DNA of 64,000 bases from Mergibacter septicus (lineage in GTDB: Bacteria > Pseudomonadota > Gammaproteobacteria > Enterobacterales > Pasteurellaceae): assembly GCF_003265225.1 (NCBI RefSeq), contig NZ_CP022013.1:591001-655000 (forward strand). The letters are read 5' to 3'. Shown here piece by piece: positions 50,100 through 59,737 of this stretch. Within the stretch, counting starts at the first letter, position 1, and each line of letters starts with the position of its first letter. The notes under the pieces were generated by a model. It was not told the DNA's origin and ran no database searches. It saw only the letters and a list, made by a program, of their open reading frames with translations. Both the position numbers and the translations under genes were made by a program.

Positions 50100-51047
50100 G
50101 TGGCAAGACCTAAAAAACGAGGACGAGATTTAGATGGTGTTATTCTCTTGGATAAACCACAAGGTATAAGTTCTAACGATATTTTGCAACGAGTAAAAAG
50201 GTTATATCAAGCGAATAAAGCAGGGCATACTGGTGCTTTAGATCCTTTAGCAACAGGAATGTTGCCAATCTGTTTTGGTGAAGCAACCAAGTTTTCTCAG
50301 TTTTTACTTGATGCAGATAAGAGTTATCGGGTTAAAGCAAAATTAGGCGAACGCACTGATACTTCTGATGCTGAAGGACAGATAGTCGAACGTAAAGAGG
50401 TAACTGTTAGTTTAGACGATATTTTACAATCTTTACCTCATTTTCGTGGCGAATTACAACAAGTTCCAACGATGTTTTCTGCCTTGAAACATCAAGGAAG
50501 ACCATTGTATGAATATGCCAGAGCAGGCATTAGTATTGAACGTCCAGCTCGGCCAATTACAATTTTTTCTTTAGAATTGATTGAATACCAAGCCCCCTAT
50601 TTAACTTTAGATGTTCGTTGTTCAAAAGGGACTTATATTCGCACTTTAATCGATGATTTAGGTGAGTTTTTAGGCTGTGGTGCACATGTTGTTGCATTAC
50701 GCCGAACCAGCGTGGCAAATTACCCGCTGGCTCAAATGGTAAGTTGGGAACAGTTACAACAATTAGCAGAACAACAAGCGTTTGAGAAATTGGAACAGTA
50801 TCTCTTACCTATTGATAGTGCTGTGGCAAATTTACCTGTATTAACCTTAACGGCACACCAAGGGCGACTTATCAGTTTTGGGCAGAGAATTAAAGTGGAT
50901 AATGTAATGGTTATGCAAGGTTTAGTCCGCTTAAACCTCTACGATGGACGTTTTTTAGGGGTTGCTGAAATTGATCATAATGAGGTTATTCATCCACACC
51001 GTTTAGTGAATACGGCTCAAATTTTAGGAGAGATCGATGATAAATAA
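50100..51047 (+). CDS. truB: tRNA pseudouridine-55 synthase TruB
   Basis: 315 residues; start codon GTG at 50100, 3 bp after rbf[38 protein letters not shown] with the catalytic Asp, and [21 protein letters not shown] are family blocks. Makes pseudouridine in the T-loop of tRNAs. Confidence 0.96.
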   Translation: MARPKKRGRDLDGVILLDKPQGISSNDILQRVKRLYQANKAGHTGALDPLATGMLPICFGEATKFSQFLLDADKSYRVKAKLGERTDTSDAEGQIVERKEVTVSLDDILQSLPHFRGELQQVPTMFSALKHQGRPLYEYARAGISIERPARPITIFSLELIEYQAPYLTLDVRCSKGTYIRTLIDDLGEFLGCGAHVVALRRTSVANYPLAQMVSWEQLQQLAEQQAFEKLEQYLLPIDSAVANLPVLTLTAHQGRLISFGQRIKVDNVMVMQGLVRLNLYDGRFLGVAEIDHNEVIHPHRLVNTAQILGEIDDK

Positions 51048-51375
51048 GCGGTTGTTACTATTGTTGGAACAATTAGAAGCAACAATGCAACGTTTAGATA
51101 TTTGGCAAATAGATAGCCCTAGTTTTGACGCATTATCTAGTACTCAACCTTTTGCCTTAGATCATTTAACCGCAACAGAGTGGTTACAGTGGATCTTTAT
51201 TCCAAAATTGCGAGGATTAGCCACACAAAAACAGCCATTACCGTCAAAAATTGCGGTTACGCCTTATTTAGAGGAGGCATGTAAAGAGAGGGATTATTTA
51301 GCAGAGCTTTTGCCAGCCGTTGCAGCTATTGAAACTTTTCTTCTATCCGCATCTAATCCAGAAGATGAAGTGTGA
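51037..51375 (+). CDS. yqcC: YqcC family protein
   Basis: 112 residues of the small YqcC family: [45 protein letters not shown]. Function unknown. Overlaps truB by 11 bp and shares one base with the truC start, as in enterobacteria where yqcC precedes truC. Confidence 0.88.
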   Translation: MINKRLLLLLEQLEATMQRLDIWQIDSPSFDALSSTQPFALDHLTATEWLQWIFIPKLRGLATQKQPLPSKIAVTPYLEEACKERDYLAELLPAVAAIETFLLSASNPEDEV

Positions 51376-52100
51376 TGGCAGATCAAACATTAGAAATCTT
51401 ATATCAAGATGATCTCTTAGTGGCGGTAAATAAACCTGCAGGTATGTTAGTTCACCGTAGTTGGTTAGACCGCCATGAAACCCGTTTTGTTATGCAAACG
51501 TTGCGAGATCAAATTGGGAAGCATGTTTATCCTGTACATCGCTTAGATCGTCCGACTTCAGGAGTGCTGTTATTTGCATTAACAACAGAAGTGGCAAATA
51601 GTGTATGTCTTCAATTTGAACAGAAAAAAGTTAAAAAAGAGTATTTAGCCGTAGTTCGAGGATATTTGGAGACAAGTGGTCGGATTGATTATCCATTAAA
51701 ACCTAAGCTTGATAAAATTGCAGATAAATTTAGTTCTGAAGAAAAAGAGGTTCAGCAAGCGGTAACTGATTATCAGTGTATAGCAACAGTTGAACTGGAT
51801 TATCCTGCTGGACGTTATGCAACTGCACGTTATAGTTTAGTAAAGTTAATCCCTCATACAGGGCGAAAGCATCAATTAAGGCGTCATTTAAAACATATTT
51901 TTCACCCTATTTTAGGTGATACTCAATATGGTGATTTAGTGCAAAATCGTTGTTTAAAACAACAAACAGGTATTGGGCGTTTATTGCTTCACGCACAAAG
52001 CCTGACTTTTCAGCACCCTAAAACAAGGGAAACTTGCTATCTTACAGCAGGTTTAGATCATCAATGGCAGAAAGCAATTAATTTATTTAATCTAGAATAG
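51375..52100 (+). CDS. truC: tRNA pseudouridine-65 synthase TruC
   Basis: 241 residues from the ATG at 51375 (TGATG overlap with yqcC; a GTG one codon earlier also exists). RluA-type catalytic motif HRLDRPTSGVLLFAL, and PHTGRKHQLRRHLKHIFHPILGDTQYG. Modifies U65 in tRNA. Confidence 0.93.
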   Translation: MADQTLEILYQDDLLVAVNKPAGMLVHRSWLDRHETRFVMQTLRDQIGKHVYPVHRLDRPTSGVLLFALTTEVANSVCLQFEQKKVKKEYLAVVRGYLETSGRIDYPLKPKLDKIADKFSSEEKEVQQAVTDYQCIATVELDYPAGRYATARYSLVKLIPHTGRKHQLRRHLKHIFHPILGDTQYGDLVQNRCLKQQTGIGRLLLHAQSLTFQHPKTRETCYLTAGLDHQWQKAINLFNLE

Positions 52101-52270
52101 TGGTTAATTAAGTTAAAAATTTGTGATGTAATTCAAATATTGTTAAAAATTTTTAACCTTTAGTTTGAATAATCGTTGCGAAAGCTGATGTTGTATTGTA
52201 TATCTTAGAACGTTTTAATTATTTTAAGAACAAATATTGTGCGATTTAGCCCGCTAATTAAGGAGTTTTT

Positions 52271-53230
52271 ATGAAAAAATTATTTAAGCTATCTCTACTA
52301 ACCGCACTGATGATAACCTCAGCAAATGTTATGGCAGACGATAAATTTGTTACCATAGGTACTGGTGGACAAACAGGGGTTTATTATGTGGTTGGACAAT
52401 CTGTTTGTCAGTTAGTTAATCGTAATACAGCAAAAACAGGAGTTAAATGTAATGCACCATCAACAGGTGGTTCTGTTGCAAACTTAAATGCAATTGCGGC
52501 GAAACAAATAGATATGGGAATCGCCCAATCAGATTGGCAATATCACGCTTATAATGGAACGAGTTTATTTGATGGTAAGAAAAATGATAAATTACGGGCG
52601 GTCTTTTCAATTCATCCCGAGCCTTTTACTGTAATGGCACGAGATGATTCAGGAATTAAAACATTTGATGATTTAAAAGGTAAACGTGTTAATGTAGGGG
52701 ATCCCGGTTCAGGCACACGTGCTACAATGAAAGTTATTTTAAAAGCAAAAGGTTGGGATGAATCACAATTTAAAATTGCTTCAGAGTTAAAACCAGCAGA
52801 AATGGCTTCAGCAATGTGTGATAATAATCTTGATGCTATTACTTATAACGTCGGACATCCGAATGGTGCTTTAAAGGAAGCGGCAGCATCTTGTAATGCT
52901 CATTTAGTGCCTGTAACTGGTGCTGAAATTGATCAATTAGTTATAGAAAATCCTTATTATGCTAAAGCTCAAATCCCAGCTGGATTATATAAAGGTTCTG
53001 ATAAACCAACGGATAGTTTTGGGGTTTATGCGACTTTAGTTAGTTCAACCGATGTATCACCTGATGTAGTGTATGTGGTGGTAAAAGCAGTCTTTGATAA
53101 TTTTGATCGCTTTAAACGATTGCATCCTGCCTTTGCAAATTTAAAAGAACAAGATATGATAAAAAACGCATTATCTGCACCGTTACACGAAGGTGCTGTA
53201 CGTTACTATAAAGAAAGAGGCTGGATGTAA
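52271..53230 (+). CDS. TAXI-family TRAP transporter substrate receptor
   Basis: 319 residues with a signal peptide ending MITSANVMA. The mature protein starts DDKFVTIGTGGQTGVYYVVGQSVC, the TAXI signature, and has GGSVANLNAIAAKQIDMGIAQSD and GKRVNVGDPGSGTRATM. Periplasmic receptor that feeds the membrane protein encoded next. TAXI receptors often bind glutamate, glutamine or other organic acids; the ligand is unknown here. Confidence 0.9.
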   Translation: MKKLFKLSLLTALMITSANVMADDKFVTIGTGGQTGVYYVVGQSVCQLVNRNTAKTGVKCNAPSTGGSVANLNAIAAKQIDMGIAQSDWQYHAYNGTSLFDGKKNDKLRAVFSIHPEPFTVMARDDSGIKTFDDLKGKRVNVGDPGSGTRATMKVILKAKGWDESQFKIASELKPAEMASAMCDNNLDAITYNVGHPNGALKEAAASCNAHLVPVTGAEIDQLVIENPYYAKAQIPAGLYKGSDKPTDSFGVYATLVSSTDVSPDVVYVVVKAVFDNFDRFKRLHPAFANLKEQDMIKNALSAPLHEGAVRYYKERGWM

Positions 53231-53249
53231 ATTTAAGCGTTTGATGGAT

Positions 53250-53276
53250 AAAGGCGGGATTATCCTGCCTTTTTTC
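53250..53276 (+). terminator. Terminator between TRAP receptor and permease
   Basis: AAAGGCGGGA / TCCTGCCTTT stem with one G-T pair, then a T-run. Lies 20 bp after the receptor stop; partial read-through would give more receptor than permease. Confidence 0.8.
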
Positions 53277-53332
53277 TTATTAAACTCAGTTTAATTTTGA
53301 TTAATAAGTAAATAATAAATATGGAGGAATGT

Positions 53333-55990
53333 GTGTCATCAACAACAAAAAAAGCACACCATATTGATTTTGAGGATTTACAAGATTTAGTTACCTCAAA
53401 TGATGCAGGTGGAAGAAACCCAAGTGGGATAGCAAAAAAGGTCATTGTTGGTACGGCTATTTTATGGTCGTTATTTCAAATTTATTATGCTTCTCCTTTT
53501 CCTTTTTATTTACAGGAATTGATTCGTAGCTGGGGATTACATCTTAATGTTGTAGTTGATGATACAAAAGCACGTTCAATTCATTTATCATTTGCCCTTT
53601 TTCTTGCTTATTTATCTTACCCAGCGTTTTCTCATTCTCCTAAGCAACATATTCCAAGTATAGATTGGGCTTTTGCAACCTTAGGTGCCTTTTTGAGTGC
53701 TTATCATATCTTTTTTTATGATGAACTGGTGCAACGTGTTGGTGCACCAAACGGTCAGGATATTATAGTTGGTGTTATTGGAATATTATTGTTACTTGAA
53801 GCAACAAGACGAAGTTTAGGTTTACCATTAGTTATTATTGCTATTGTATTTTTGCTTTATAACTATATTGGTCAGTTTTTTCCGAGTAGTTGGCTGGTAA
53901 GTCATCGTTCAGGTAGCCTATCTAATATCATTGATCAACAGTGGATTACTACTCAGGGAATATTTGGTGTGGCGTTAGGTGTTTCCACTAAGTATGTTTT
54001 TCTCTTTGTTTTATTTGGTGCATTGCTCGAAAAAGCAGGGGCGGGTAATTACTTTATTAAAACAGCGTTTGCTTATCTAGGGCATTATCGTGGTGGTCCA
54101 GCTAAAGCGGCAGTTGTTGCATCAGGATTAACTGGACTAATATCTGGGTCATCAATTGCAAATGTGGTAACAACAGGAACCTTCACTATACCTATGATGA
54201 AACGTGTAGGTTTTAGTGCTGAGAAAGCTGGAGCAGTAGAAGTCGCTTCTTCTGTTAATGGACAAATTATGCCGCCAGTAATGGGAGCAGCTGCTTTTAT
54301 TATGTTGGAATATGTTAATATGCCATATAATGAATTGATTAAGCACGCATTTTTACCAGCAATTATTTCTTATATCGCATTGGTTTATATTGTCCATTTA
54401 GAGGCTTGCAAGGCAAATTTACAAGGTTTAGAGCCACAAGATATTGCAAAACCTTGGGTAATCTCATTACTCAGATTTTTATCTAGTATTATTATTATTG
54501 GGGCACTTTATTTTATTGTGAAATTTACGTTAGGTTGGTTAAAAAATGTAGTACCAGATCTCGCATTAAGTATAGTTTGCATATTATCTGCGATCATCTA
54601 TTTATTATTACTTTATCGTGTCTCTAAATTTCCTGATTTAGAAGCGGATGATCCTAATTCACCGATTGTTACCTTGCCAAAAATTAAGCCAACAGTAAAT
54701 GCAGGATTACATTTCTTATTACCAGTGGTTATTTTAATTTGGTGTTTAATGGAAGAGAAGTTATCGCCAGGTACCTCCGCATTTTATGGTTCACTAGCTT
54801 TAATCTCAATTTTATTAACCCAAAAACCTTTATTAGCATTCTTTCGTAAGCAAGAAGGGCAATTTTTGCATACTTTTCTTGAAGGTTGGCGTGATCTGAT
54901 AGATGGTTTAGAAACTGGTGCAAGAAATATGATTGGTATTGGGATTGCAACTGCCACTGCTGGTATTATTGTTGGCGTTGTTGCCTTAACGGGATTAGGT
55001 GCTCAATTATCAACTATTATTGAAACCTTATCGATGGGAAACATTTTATTAATGTTAATCTTGGTTGCGATTTTTAGTTTGATCTTAGGTATGGGATTAC
55101 CGACTACGGCTAATTATATTGTTGTATCATCACTAATGGCTGGTGTTATTGTCGAAGTAGGGCGTTTAAATGGGCTAATTGTTCCTTTAATTGCGGTGCA
55201 TTTATTTGTTTTCTATTTTGGTATTATGGCTGATGTAACACCACCAGTAGGCTTAGCATCTTTTGCAGCTTCAGCGGTATCAGGTGGTGATCCGATTAAA
55301 ACGGGTATGGTAGCGTTCTTTTATAGTTTGAGAACGGCATTATTACCTTTCTTATTTATATTCAATACTGACCTTTTATTGTTAGATGTTGATTTTCCAC
55401 ATGCAGTATTAATTTTCATTATTGCGACCATTGCAATGTTAACCTTTACAGCCGCAACAATGAATTGGTTCTTTACCAAAAATCGTTGGTGGGAAACTAT
55501 CTTGTTATTATTGGTTGCCTTTACGCTATTCCGACCGGGATTCTTTATGGAATATATTTCACCAACGGAAAGACATATTCAACCCTCTCATTTAGTACAA
55601 GAAATAGAAAAAGCACCAATAGGTGAAACTTTAACCTTAAAGGTCGCAGGATTAAATCCTTATGGAAAACCAATAGAATTCTATGCTGAAATGAAAATAC
55701 CAGAGGGAAAAACGGGGGCAGAGAGAATTCAGAAACTGGGATTAGAATTATTGAATACAGACGAGAAAATTAATGTTGATGGTAAGCAAATTGACAAAAT
55801 TTTGATCGATAATGTTGTTCATGATTCACCTGCTGCAAAAGCAAATTTAGATTGGGATCAAACAATTCTTGAAGTTAAGTTACCAATTAAAGAAGCGTTA
55901 GCGAAACAATGGATTTTCATTCCAGCATTATTGTTATTATTTGTGATAGGCTGGAATCAATGTAGACGTAGTCGGCAACAATTAGTATAA
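53333..55990 (+). CDS. TRAP transporter fused permease (DctQM-type)
   Basis: About 885 residues from GTG 53333, chosen because GGAGGA (53323-53328) is spaced correctly for it; the ATG at 53321 overlaps that site. About 18 membrane segments form a fused 4-TM/12-TM TRAP permease: AKAAVVASGLTGLISGSSIANVVTTGTFTIPMMKRVGF, SVNGQIMPPVMGAAAFIM and LGMGLPTTANYIVVSSLMAG. A soluble C-terminal region (about 760-850) resembles the DUF3394 domain, function unknown. Uses an ion gradient with the TAXI receptor. Confidence 0.9.
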   Translation: MSSTTKKAHHIDFEDLQDLVTSNDAGGRNPSGIAKKVIVGTAILWSLFQIYYASPFPFYLQELIRSWGLHLNVVVDDTKARSIHLSFALFLAYLSYPAFSHSPKQHIPSIDWAFATLGAFLSAYHIFFYDELVQRVGAPNGQDIIVGVIGILLLLEATRRSLGLPLVIIAIVFLLYNYIGQFFPSSWLVSHRSGSLSNIIDQQWITTQGIFGVALGVSTKYVFLFVLFGALLEKAGAGNYFIKTAFAYLGHYRGGPAKAAVVASGLTGLISGSSIANVVTTGTFTIPMMKRVGFSAEKAGAVEVASSVNGQIMPPVMGAAAFIMLEYVNMPYNELIKHAFLPAIISYIALVYIVHLEACKANLQGLEPQDIAKPWVISLLRFLSSIIIIGALYFIVKFTLGWLKNVVPDLALSIVCILSAIIYLLLLYRVSKFPDLEADDPNSPIVTLPKIKPTVNAGLHFLLPVVILIWCLMEEKLSPGTSAFYGSLALISILLTQKPLLAFFRKQEGQFLHTFLEGWRDLIDGLETGARNMIGIGIATATAGIIVGVVALTGLGAQLSTIIETLSMGNILLMLILVAIFSLILGMGLPTTANYIVVSSLMAGVIVEVGRLNGLIVPLIAVHLFVFYFGIMADVTPPVGLASFAASAVSGGDPIKTGMVAFFYSLRTALLPFLFIFNTDLLLLDVDFPHAVLIFIIATIAMLTFTAATMNWFFTKNRWWETILLLLVAFTLFRPGFFMEYISPTERHIQPSHLVQEIEKAPIGETLTLKVAGLNPYGKPIEFYAEMKIPEGKTGAERIQKLGLELLNTDEKINVDGKQIDKILIDNVVHDSPAAKANLDWDQTILEVKLPIKEALAKQWIFIPALLLLFVIGWNQCRRSRQQLV

Positions 55991-56019
55991 GTTTATTTAT
56001 TAAGTTACTAGAGGCTTTT

Positions 56020-56448
56020 ATGGCATTTAATAAAATTTTAATTGCAGTAGATCTCAGCCATTTAGAAAGTGCTAAAAAAGCGGTGAAAACCGCTTTAGAA
56101 TTGGCACAGCATAATCCTGATGCTGTTTTTCGAGTGGTGAGTATTATTAAACCATTGGAAAATAGCTTTGTTTCATCACTGTTACCACGTAATTTTGATA
56201 AAGATGTCTTAAATGAAGCAAATCGAAAATTGCATCAATTTACGCATGATAATTTTCCAGCGGGAACGAAAGTACAGCATATCGTGATGCATGGTACAGT
56301 TTATGAGGAGATTAATACCTTAGCTCAGCAAAAAAATGTCGATCTAATTATTATGATGGCAACTAAACCAAATAAAGAGGGATTAAGTTCGAATACGGTA
56401 AAAGTTGCTCGTTATAGTGATAAACCAATTTTAATTTTACGTTTGTAA
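56020..56448 (+). CDS. Universal stress protein (UspA family)
   Basis: 142 residues: FNKILIAVDLSHLESAKKAVKTALELAQ at the start and VDLIIMMATKPNKEG to DKPILILRL at the end. The Gly-rich ATP-binding motif (GxxGxxxxxxxxxG) of many Usp proteins is absent, placing it nearer the non-ATP-binding UspA type. Follows the TRAP permease by 29 bp; TRAP operons often include such a gene, and TeaD is an example that regulates its transporter. The stop codon lies close to the phage boundary. Confidence 0.82.
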   Translation: MAFNKILIAVDLSHLESAKKAVKTALELAQHNPDAVFRVVSIIKPLENSFVSSLLPRNFDKDVLNEANRKLHQFTHDNFPAGTKVQHIVMHGTVYEEINTLAQQKNVDLIIMMATKPNKEGLSSNTVKVARYSDKPILILRL

Positions 56449-56824
56449 CCAACCACACAAAGTGAGAAATTAGGAATTATATTGAATTAAACGGAATTAA
56501 GTGGATTAAAGTCTTATGGGATAAGGGGTTAAGAAAGTTTAGCCCCTATTTTATTTGAAAAATTTAAGAATGAGAAAATTAAAGCAATTTGCTGATTTAC
56601 ACGATTTTAACCGTTAAAAATGAGAAACGTTAATTGACGTTTAAAAGCGTTTAAATAATGTTTAAATTCAAATTATGAGAAGTTCTTCACAAAAGTAAAA
56701 AAAAGTAAAACAGTCATATTTCAAGTAACAACATAATTAAGTACAATGATACAGTCAAAGAAATCAAATAGTTAGGTAGTAAATTATGATTTTACTACCT
56801 CAGTTTATATCTTCAAAATTTTCA
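56449..56824. promoter_or_regulatory. Presumed left end of the Mu-like prophage with repeats
   Basis: 376 bp without a gene. A hairpin AGGGGTTAA / TTAGCCCCT (about 56524-56547) followed by ATTTTATTT may be the host terminator. Motif TGAGAA recurs at 56463, 56571, 56621 and 56676, and (C/T)GTTTAAA recurs at 56638, 56648 and 56659, 10-11 bp apart. Repeats of this kind are expected of transposase-binding sites near a Mu end, but the family's true end sequence is not known to me. Confidence 0.5.
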
Positions 56825-57319
56825 TTATGCTACTTGATGATCCTTAAATATCTCCGTGCTCTCTTTTTCTTCCTTTTCAGTCTGGGCTGCTAACGCTTCA
56901 GCCGTTGCCAACAAACCAACTTGTCTATCCTCATTACACCGTCTGAACGCACACACAAGCTGCCATTCATCATTCGTTAAGCCCTCGGGTGGCTTAGGCA
57001 AAACAAAGCCCTGTGCCTTAGTTTCAAGGGCTTGTAGCTTGTTTTCTAGTTGATCTATCCGTTTTTGCAAGTCTTCTTGGCTTGGTGTTATGGGATTACC
57101 CACTTCTTTTGTTAGAGGTTTTAAAAATCCCAAAGCTCGTTGAACTTTGTCTGGCAGGCTAGAATAATGAAACTCAAAGCCACCACCTTTTATTCCTTTA
57201 GCCTCTCTTTTTATCCAGCCTTCTTGTCTTGCTTTTCTAGTTACATTTGATGGAAATGGAGAAAGCCCACCAATACCAGCCAAATCCTTTGGTAAATACC
57301 ATTCTTTTTTTGATTTCAT
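56825..57319 (-). CDS. Mu-like phage repressor (c)
   Basis: 164 residues. The N-terminal 65 residues (KKEWYLPKDLAGIGGLSPFPSNVTRKARQEGW, KGIKGGGFEFHYSSLPDKVQ) form a Mu-type winged-helix domain closely similar to the N-terminus of transposase A. A coiled-coil (LQKRIDQLENKLQALE) and a C-terminal tail follow. Transcribed opposite to the early operon, as Mu c is. Maintains lysogeny by binding operators shared with the transposase. Confidence 0.85.
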   Translation of the reverse strand: MKSKKEWYLPKDLAGIGGLSPFPSNVTRKARQEGWIKREAKGIKGGGFEFHYSSLPDKVQRALGFLKPLTKEVGNPITPSQEDLQKRIDQLENKLQALETKAQGFVLPKPPEGLTNDEWQLVCAFRRCNEDRQVGLLATAEALAAQTEKEEKESTEIFKDHQVA

Positions 57320-57332
57320 AAATCACCTTATT

Positions 57333-57463
57333 AAATCAAAATTGACTTAATTTGATTTGAAAATAAATATCAATATAAATCAATAAGTTAATCGAAAATA
57401 AGGTAAATCATTAAAAATTTTATCAAATCAAATATTGACTTGATAATGAATTGGTAACATAAT
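57333..57463. promoter_or_regulatory. Phage operator region and early promoter
   Basis: The early promoter is TTGACT (57435-57440), a 17-bp spacer and CATAAT (57458-57463), reading into ner-A-B. Inverted repeats TTATCAA (57420-57426) and TTGATAA (57440-57446) overlap it; AAATCAAA / TTTGATTT (57333-57340 with 57351-57358) lies just upstream of the repressor start. Together these look like repressor/transposase operators controlling both directions. Confidence 0.65.
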
Positions 57464-57531
57464 GCCGATATAGTTAAATGATTTACATTGTCGAAGTAGT
57501 TATAAAAACTAATTTTTAAGGATCTCACATA

Positions 57532-57759
57532 ATGAGCAGAAATAAAAGATCTCAAGATATGAGTAACCACGAAATTCGTGGTGAGCTGATGAAAAGAGGC
57601 AAATCCTTATCTCGATTAGGAATTGAAAACGGGTTAGCAAAAACGACTGTTCGCAATGCGTTAGATAAACCCTACCCCAAAGGAGAGAAGATTATCGCTG
57701 ATGCTTTAGGTCTTGAGCCTTGGGATATATGGCCTAGTCGTTACGCCAATCAAAGATAA
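57532..57759 (+). CDS. ner: Ner-like DNA-binding regulator
   Basis: 75 residues: SNHEIRGELMKRGKSLSRLGIENGLAKTTVRNALDKPYPKGEKIIADALG and a final WDIWPSRY. The Ner/Nlp helix-turn-helix family; Ner turns down repressor and early transcription in Mu. Twelve bases before transposase A. Confidence 0.88.
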   Translation: MSRNKRSQDMSNHEIRGELMKRGKSLSRLGIENGLAKTTVRNALDKPYPKGEKIIADALGLEPWDIWPSRYANQR

Positions 57760-57770
57760 AGGTTTGGATT

Positions 57771-59735
57771 ATGAAAGAATGGGTTACAGCTAAAGAAATT
57801 GCTGGAATTGCTGGCTTATCAACACACCCAAGTAATGTAAATAGACTGGCAAGAAAAGAGCAATGGAAGTTTAGAAAAGTAAAAGGAGTTCAAGGGGGAG
57901 GATACGAATACGCCTTCTCTTCTCTTCCCCAAGAAGTCCAAGCAGAACTATTACTTAAAAATGCAAAAGAAACCATTAGTGAATTATCAGTTCCTACTCA
58001 ATGTGTTAAAGGTAAAAACTACTTACCCGAAGTGATTTGGGTACCATTTGATAAAGCAACAAACCGCCAAAAAGAAGTAGCTCAAAGACGACTAGCAGCG
58101 GTTATTGCCGTCGCTAATTTAATAGATAATAAATTACCTTTAATGGAATCACTTCAACGTGTTGCTGATGAATATAACGAATCAGTAGGCTCTATAAAAC
58201 GTTGGTTCTATAAAGTAAAAAAATTTGAACGTTCTGATTGGCTACCTTTATTAATTGATAAACACAGCAACAAACGCAAAGAACGTGAGGCTGAGTTTAC
58301 TGAACAAGCGTGGGAGTTCTTTAAAGCAGATTATTTTCGCCCAGAGCGTCCACAATTCGGCAGTTGTTATGAACGCCTAAAAAGAGCTGCGATTGAAAAT
58401 GCGTGGGTTATTCCCTCAATATCTAGTCTAAAACGCAAAATTGCTAGGGAAATTCCACTTGTACAACAAGTCTATTTACGAGAAGGAGAACACGCATTAA
58501 GTCAGTTTTACCCAGCTCTACAACGCAGTGTAGAAGATATTGAGGCACTAGAATGGATTAATGGTGATGGCTATCAACATAACGTCTTTGTTCGCTGGCA
58601 CAATGGTGAAATTGTTCGCCCTAAAACATGGATTTGGCAAGATGTCCGCACTCGCAAAATCCTCGCTTATCGCACAGACATTAGCGAAAACTCAGACACC
58701 ATTCGCCTAAGCTTAATGGACTTAGTGTACAAATATGGCATACCTCGCAAATGTACGATTGATAACACCCGAGCAGCTGCCAATAAGTGGATGACTGGAG
58801 GCGTTAAAAACAGATATCGCTTTAAAGTGAAAGAAGATGAAGTGCAAGGCATTATTCCCCTACTTGGCATTGAATTGCACTGGACATCTATTCAATTTGG
58901 CAAAGGACACGGACAAGCCAAACCGATTGAGCGAGCATTTTCACACGGCGGGCTAGGTGAATTAATCGACAAGCATCCAAAACTTGCGGGCTTTTTTGCA
59001 GGCGAAAACATCTACAACAAGCCAGATAACTACAATGGTGGTAAAGAAGGTGTCGCTTATGAAGATTTTATCATAGCCCTTGAAGACGGTATTCAAACTT
59101 TCAACCAACGAGAAAAACGTAAAACAGAAATCTGTCAAGGCGTATACAGTTTCTCGCAAGTTTTTGCTCGTGATTATGCCAACACCCAAATTCGCAAAGC
59201 AAGTCCCGAACAAATGCGGTTACTTATGTTAATGAGTGAAGCGGTTACGCTCAAAAAAGACGGCACATTTGAACTTTCTTGTGGAGGAAAAGTGTTCGGT
59301 CGTAAAAACCGCTATCTCGCCACAGACTTAATTGGCTCACACCACAAAAAAGTCGTTATCAAGTTCGACCCACAGCACCTACACAGCACAGTCTATGTTT
59401 ACAGCCTTGAAGGCATTTTCCTAGCGGAAGCGACTTGTACTGAAAAAGTTGCCTTTGGCGATAAAGCAGCAGGGCGAGAACACGATAAAGCACGCAAACA
59501 GTTTACAAAAGCTAATAAAGCGGCAGCTAAAGCCCAACAAACAATGAATGCTCAACAAGCCAGTCGCTTAATGCCAGAACTAGAAATAGACGATGAAACT
59601 ACCCCAACCCCAAGAATCATCGAAATGTTCCAACAAGTTGGTAACACCGTCCGCAAAGTTGAAGTCAATCTTGAAGAAGATGAAATCAGTGAATTTGAAC
59701 AACGTTTTATCAAAATTAAACACCAAAGAGGTTAA
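57771..59735 (+). CDS. Mu-like transposase A
   Basis: 654 residues (Mu A is 663). N-terminal operator/enhancer-binding domain (about 1-65, resembling the repressor), end-binding domains (about 90-230), then the DDE core with Asp266 in INGDGY, Asp331 in CTIDNTRAA and Glu387 in AKPIERAFSH. A basic, Ala/Lys-rich C-terminal region (about 560-610) lies before the end that contacts B and ClpX. All catalytic residues are present. Confidence 0.95.
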   Translation: MKEWVTAKEIAGIAGLSTHPSNVNRLARKEQWKFRKVKGVQGGGYEYAFSSLPQEVQAELLLKNAKETISELSVPTQCVKGKNYLPEVIWVPFDKATNRQKEVAQRRLAAVIAVANLIDNKLPLMESLQRVADEYNESVGSIKRWFYKVKKFERSDWLPLLIDKHSNKRKEREAEFTEQAWEFFKADYFRPERPQFGSCYERLKRAAIENAWVIPSISSLKRKIAREIPLVQQVYLREGEHALSQFYPALQRSVEDIEALEWINGDGYQHNVFVRWHNGEIVRPKTWIWQDVRTRKILAYRTDISENSDTIRLSLMDLVYKYGIPRKCTIDNTRAAANKWMTGGVKNRYRFKVKEDEVQGIIPLLGIELHWTSIQFGKGHGQAKPIERAFSHGGLGELIDKHPKLAGFFAGENIYNKPDNYNGGKEGVAYEDFIIALEDGIQTFNQREKRKTEICQGVYSFSQVFARDYANTQIRKASPEQMRLLMLMSEAVTLKKDGTFELSCGGKVFGRKNRYLATDLIGSHHKKVVIKFDPQHLHSTVYVYSLEGIFLAEATCTEKVAFGDKAAGREHDKARKQFTKANKAAAKAQQTMNAQQASRLMPELEIDDETTPTPRIIEMFQQVGNTVRKVEVNLEEDEISEFEQRFIKIKHQRG

Positions 59736-59737
59736 AA

